From JAXMEQ01 sp046348225 (GTDB taxonomy: Bacteria > Pseudomonadota > Gammaproteobacteria > Burkholderiales > Burkholderiaceae_C), in assembly GCA_046348225.1 (NCBI GenBank), contig JAXMEQ010000009.1:62001-126000 (forward strand): DNA of 64,000 nucleotides, in the 5' to 3' direction. Below are positions 60,760 to 64,000 of the stretch, in pieces (the stretch's first letter is position 1; each line of letters starts with the position of its first letter). The notes under the pieces were generated by a model, which saw only the letters and a program-made list of their open reading frames with translations, was not told the DNA's origin and did not search any database. The position numbers and the translations under genes are program-made.

Positions 60760-62034
60760 ATGCAACGACGTTCCTTCCTCCAGTCCTCCGCCGCGCTCAG
60801 CCTGCTGGGCCTGGGCGCCTGCGCCACCACCTCCATTCCGGCCAAGGCCCGTGTGGTGGTGGTCGGTGGCGGCTATGGCGGTGCCACCGCCGCCAAATAC
60901 GTGCGCCTGCTGTCCGACTACAAGATCGACGTGGTGCTGATCGAGCCCAACGACGCCTTCGTGTCGTGCCCGATATCCAACCTCGTGCTCGGCGGCAGCA
61001 AGCAGATGGCCGACATCACCACGTCCTACGCGGGCCTGGGCAAGAACCACGGCGTCACGGTCGTGAAGGACATCGCCAAGTCGATCGACACCGCCAGAAA
61101 GACCGTCACGCTGGGCGGCGGCGCCACCATTGGCTACGACAAGCTGGTGGTCTCGCCCGGCATCGACCTCATGTTCGGCGGGATCGAAGGCCTGGCCGCG
61201 GCCCAGGCCTCGGGCCAGATCCTGCAGGCCTGGAAGGCCGGGCCGGAAACCACGGCGCTGCGCAAGCAGCTGGAAGCCATGCCCGACGGCGGTGTGTATG
61301 CGCTCACCATCCCCGAGGCGCCCTACCGTTGCCCGCCCGGCCCGTACGAGCGGGCTTGCCAGGTGGCCTGGTACTTCAAGCAGGCCAAGCCGCGCAGCAA
61401 GGTGCTGATCCTCGACGCCAATCCCGATGTCACCTCCAAGGGCGCGCTGTTCAAGAAGGTGTGGGCCGAACAGTACAAGGGCATCGTGGAATACCGGGGT
61501 CAGCACAAGGCCACGGCAGTTGACGCGCGGGCCGGCCTGATCAAGTTCGATGTACAGGAAGACGTCAAGGCCAATGTCATCAACGCCCTGCCGCCCATGC
61601 GCGCAGGCCTGATCGCGGTGCAGACCGGCCTGAACAACCAGGCCAACAACCGCTGGTGCGGCGTCAACTACCAGACCTTCGAGTCCACCGCCGCCAGGGA
61701 CGTGCACGTGCTGGGCGACTCGATCCAGATCGCGCCGGCCATGCCCAAGAGCGGCCACATGGCCAACAGCCACGGCAAGGTGGCCGCTGCTGCCATTGTG
61801 GCCGAGCTGTCCGGCTGGGCCGTGAACCCCGCGCCCATGCTCACCAACACCTGCTACAGCTTTGTGGACAACAAGAACGTCGTCCATGTGGCCAGCGTGC
61901 ACGAGTACGTGGCGGCGGAGAAAACCTTCAAGACGGTGGCCGGCTCCGGTGGTCTGAGCGCCGGCCCGACCGAGCTGGAAGGCACGTATGCCATGAACTG
62001 GGCGCACAACATCTGGGCGGATAGCCTGACGTAA
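60760..62034 (+). CDS. fccB: Flavocytochrome c sulfide dehydrogenase, flavin subunit
   Basis: 424 residues. The start MQRRSFLQSSAALSLLGLGA is a Tat signal; the LGAC that follows (Cys 21) could be a lipobox. FAD fold: RVVVVGGGYGGATAAKYVRL. The Cys set of FCSD is present: C70 in VSCPISN (covalent FAD), C191 in APYRCPPG and C365 in TNTCYSF (redox disulfide), at the same spacing as in Allochromatium. It oxidises sulfide to sulfur or polysulfide in the periplasm and passes electrons to FccA. No sox genes are in view. Confidence 0.92.
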   Translation: MQRRSFLQSSAALSLLGLGACATTSIPAKARVVVVGGGYGGATAAKYVRLLSDYKIDVVLIEPNDAFVSCPISNLVLGGSKQMADITTSYAGLGKNHGVTVVKDIAKSIDTARKTVTLGGGATIGYDKLVVSPGIDLMFGGIEGLAAAQASGQILQAWKAGPETTALRKQLEAMPDGGVYALTIPEAPYRCPPGPYERACQVAWYFKQAKPRSKVLILDANPDVTSKGALFKKVWAEQYKGIVEYRGQHKATAVDARAGLIKFDVQEDVKANVINALPPMRAGLIAVQTGLNNQANNRWCGVNYQTFESTAARDVHVLGDSIQIAPAMPKSGHMANSHGKVAAAAIVAELSGWAVNPAPMLTNTCYSFVDNKNVVHVASVHEYVAAEKTFKTVAGSGGLSAGPTELEGTYAMNWAHNIWADSLT

Positions 62035-62035
62035 C

Positions 62036-62073
62036 CCCCCCAAAGCGGCCTTTGGCCGCCTCCACCCAAGGGG
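62036..62073. repeat. Nested hairpin between fccB and rsmB
   Basis: GCGGCC (62045-62050), TTT, GGCCGC (62054-62059), enclosed by a C-run (62036-62041) and GGGG (62070-62073). No T-run follows. Similar C-rich/GCGGCC/GGGG inserts are common after genes in Comamonadaceae; the role may be transcript-end protection or Rho-linked termination. Confidence 0.5.
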
Positions 62074-62148
62074 CGCGCCGCCAGCGGCCCGGCAGAGCCG
62101 GTTCCGCGGTGGCACTGGAATGATCCGTACCGCCTGCACAATGCGCTA

Positions 62149-63480
62149 ATGGCAACCCCCATCCCTCTCTGGCGGCAGCTTCAGGCTGCCGCTTCCGTTT
62201 TGTCGGCCGTCCGCGCGGGCCAGTCGGGCACGGCCGCGCTGGCCGCGGTGGAGGGCGCGCTGCGCCCGGGCGCACAGGCCCTGGCCTTTCATGTGCTGCG
62301 CCAACTGGGCCGCGCCGAGGCGCTGCGCCGCCAACTGGCCCGCCGGGCACCGCCCCCGGCGGCCGATGCCCTGCTGTGCACCGCCCTGGCGCTGGCCTGG
62401 GACGAGCGGCAGGCGCCCTACGAGGTGTTCACCCTGGTCAACCAGGCAGTGGAAGCCGCCAAGCGCGACCCGGCCACAAGGGGCCAGGCGGGATTCATCA
62501 ACGGTTGCCTGCGCCGCTTGCTGCGCGAGCGCGACGCGCTGGTGGCCAGCACCGACAGCGACCCGGTGGCGCAGTGGAACCACCCGCGCTGGTGGATTGA
62601 GCAGGTCCGCAAAGACCACCCTTCGCAGTGGCAGGCCATCCTGCACGCGAACAATGCCGCCGCCCCGATGACGCTGCGCGTCAATGCAAGAAAAGAGGCT
62701 GTAGCCCGCTACCAGACTGCGCTGGCTGCTATGAAAATCATAGCAACTCCGGTGGCGACCCAGGGCCTGGTGCTGGAGCACGCGTGCGCCGTGACCGCTT
62801 TGCCGGGCTTTGCCGATGGTGTGGTGTCGGTGCAGGACGCCGCTGCCCAGCTCGCAGCGCCGCTGCTGCTGGGCGCGCTCGCCGGCAGCGGTGAGGGGGC
62901 CGCCAGCCGGCCGCGCGTCCTGGACGCCTGTGCCGCGCCCGGTGGCAAGACGGCCCATTTGCTGGAGCTGGCCGACGCCGACGTGACGGCGCTGGACATC
63001 GACCCCGCGCGCTGCGAGCGCATTCACGACAACCTGCGCCGCCTGGGCCTGGCCGCCCGGGTGCTGGCCGCCGACGCAGCCCGTCCGGCCGACTGGTGGG
63101 ACGGCCAGCCGTTTGACGCCATCCTGCTGGACGCACCCTGCACGGCGTCGGGCATCGTGCGCCGCCACCCCGACGTGCGCTGGCTGCGCCGCCCGTCCGA
63201 CATCGCGCAGCTGGCCGCCATCCAGGCCCGGCTGCTGGCCACGCTGTGGCCGCTGCTGCGCCCCGGCGGGGTGCTGCTGTACTGCACCTGCTCGGTGTTT
63301 CGGGCTGAGGGCGAGGCCCAGGTGCAAACGTTTGTTGCGCACAACACCGGGGCTGTTTTGCTGCCGTCGCCCGGCCATTTAATGCCCCAGAGCGGGGCAA
63401 ACCCGAACCCCGTCCCGGACAATCTGCCAGGTGACCACGACGGCTTTTTTTACGCACTGCTGCAAAAACGCCCGGGCTAG
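62149..63480 (+). CDS. rsmB: 16S rRNA m5C967 methyltransferase
   Basis: 443 residues. N-terminal NusB-like helical domain (1-150), then the RsmB methyltransferase with SAM motif DACAAPGGKTAHLLEL, the DAPCTASG loop (resolving Cys) and CTCSVF (catalytic Cys). Residues about 183-199 are encoded antisense through a copy of the 51-bp repeat (KEAVARYQTALAAMKIIATP). It methylates C967 of 16S rRNA. The DUF4390 gene starts 50 bases before its stop. Confidence 0.95.
   Translation: MATPIPLWRQLQAAASVLSAVRAGQSGTAALAAVEGALRPGAQALAFHVLRQLGRAEALRRQLARRAPPPAADALLCTALALAWDERQAPYEVFTLVNQAVEAAKRDPATRGQAGFINGCLRRLLRERDALVASTDSDPVAQWNHPRWWIEQVRKDHPSQWQAILHANNAAAPMTLRVNARKEAVARYQTALAAMKIIATPVATQGLVLEHACAVTALPGFADGVVSVQDAAAQLAAPLLLGALAGSGEGAASRPRVLDACAAPGGKTAHLLELADADVTALDIDPARCERIHDNLRRLGLAARVLAADAARPADWWDGQPFDAILLDAPCTASGIVRRHPDVRWLRRPSDIAQLAAIQARLLATLWPLLRPGGVLLYCTCSVFRAEGEAQVQTFVAHNTGAVLLPSPGHLMPQSGANPNPVPDNLPGDHDGFFYALLQKRPG
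62696..62746 (-). repeat. 51-bp dispersed element, copy 7 (inside rsmB, antisense)
   Basis: On the minus strand: TTGCTA, eight bases, ATAGC, AGCCAGCGCA, seven bases, AGCGG, GCTACAGCC. The most diverged copy, but it aligns over the 51 columns without gaps. Only this copy is antisense to the host gene. Confidence 0.7.
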
Positions 63481-64000
63481 CCTGGCGCGCTGGCTGGCAC
63501 TGGCCTGCCTGCTGCTGGGCGCGGCGCTGCCGGCACAGGCCGACGTGGCCACCGACATCACCCAGATGCGGCTGGAGCGCACGGAAGAAGGCGTGTTCCT
63601 GTCCGCCAACATCCGCTTCGACCTGCCGGCCGTGGTGGAAGACGCGCTGCTCAAGGGCCTGTCGATGTACTTTGTGGCCGAGGCCGACCTGTACCGCGAC
63701 CGCTGGTACTGGTATGACCGCAAGATCACCGGCGCGGCGCGGCACATGCGCGTGTCGTACCAGCCGCTGACGCGTCGCTGGCGCCTGCAGGTGGCGCCGG
63801 GGCCGATCAACAACACCGGCCTGGGCGTCACCCTGGGCCAGAACTTTGACACGCTGGAAGAAGCCATGGCTGCGGTCAAGCGCATCTCGCGCTGGAAGAT
63901 TGCCGAGGCGGCCGAGATCGAGCCCGACGCCCGGCACAACGTGGACTTCCGCTTCCGGCTGGATGTCTCGCAACTGCCCCGGCCGTTCCAGATCGGCGCC
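63431..64000 (+). CDS. DUF4390 exported protein, C-terminus outside window
   Basis: 190 codons are visible from a GTG at 63431 that overlaps the end of rsmB by 50 bases. Signal-like start (LARWLALACLLLGAALPAQA), then DITQMRLERTEEGVFLSANI, FVAEADLYRDRWYWYDRKIT and WRLQVAPGPINNTGLGVTLG, the DUF4390 pattern. In related genomes it stands between rsmB and an NtrY/NtrX-like two-component pair, which would lie outside. Function unknown. Confidence 0.85.
   Translation, partial: MTTTAFFTHCCKNARASLARWLALACLLLGAALPAQADVATDITQMRLERTEEGVFLSANIRFDLPAVVEDALLKGLSMYFVAEADLYRDRWYWYDRKITGAARHMRVSYQPLTRRWRLQVAPGPINNTGLGVTLGQNFDTLEEAMAAVKRISRWKIAEAAEIEPDARHNVDFRFRLDVSQLPRPFQIGA

Overview
The window is high-GC, gene-dense bacterial chromosome. 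It suggests a betaproteobacterium of the Burkholderiales, most likely the family Comamonadaceae. The reasons are: two Bug/TctC-type solute-binding proteins next to LysR regulators, a tRNA-tuf-secE-nusG-rplKAJL-rpoBC block of the betaproteobacterial type, a trpE-G-D-C run with a leader peptide, lptA-lptB-rpoN, and fccAB sulfide dehydrogenase genes. The genus cannot be fixed from the sequence alone (Rhodoferax, Polaromonas, Hydrogenophaga and Variovorax relatives would all fit).

Layout. 1-3810: catabolic cluster (amidohydrolase, Bug protein, CaiB-type CoA-transferase, LysR). 3810-12041: housekeeping (PsiF-like, argS, SPOR protein, dsbA-like, lptA-lptB-rpoN, an RlmL-type RNA methyltransferase, a PIN protein). 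12067-21981: accessory genes: a surface lipoprotein, a four-gene minus-strand operon (XRE regulator, NTF2-like, fluoroacetate-dehalogenase-like hydrolase, GltB-like FMN protein), a small membrane protein with an in-frame TGA, and a LysR gene divergent from a three-gene operon. 22093-23880: a lower-GC patch with one orphan gene and a frameshifted GIY-YIG nuclease gene. 23883-34443: MFS transporter, pgpA-cinA, then a flavin monooxygenase/Bug/LysR cluster lying between pgpA and thiL, then ybdK and a cation/proton antiporter. 34518-38865: gcr, apaG, rpe, gph and a chalcone-isomerase-like gene. 38996-44825: trp operon (trpL-trpE-trpG-ltaE-lysE-trpD-trpC). 44863-59689: ung, tRNA-Tyr/Gly/Thr, tuf, tRNA-Trp, secE-nusG, rplKAJL, rpoBC. 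59769 to the end: LemA-like, fccAB, rsmB and the start of a DUF4390 gene.

Many adjacent genes are joined by 1-4 base stop/start overlaps (ATGA, TTGA, GTGA, TGATG), pointing to translational coupling: argS-SPOR region, lptA-lptB, rpoN-rlmL, apaG-gcr, rpe-gph, trpG-ltaE, pgpA-cinA-MFS.

The most unusual feature is a dispersed 51-bp element with dyad symmetry. I find seven copies that align without gaps (rpoN, cinA, thiL, lysE, the trpC-ung junction, the rpoC 3' end and, antisense, rsmB). Four are read sense inside proteins, three of them in the same frame and giving the same peptide. One supplies the likely ung start codon and one forms the rpoC terminator. Other points of note are a trp leader peptide whose ATG sits at the predicted transcription start, a haloacetate dehalogenase homologue with the full fluoroacetate-dehalogenase residue set, two probable gene decays, and a 24-bp palindrome over the predicted promoter of the chalcone-isomerase-like gene.
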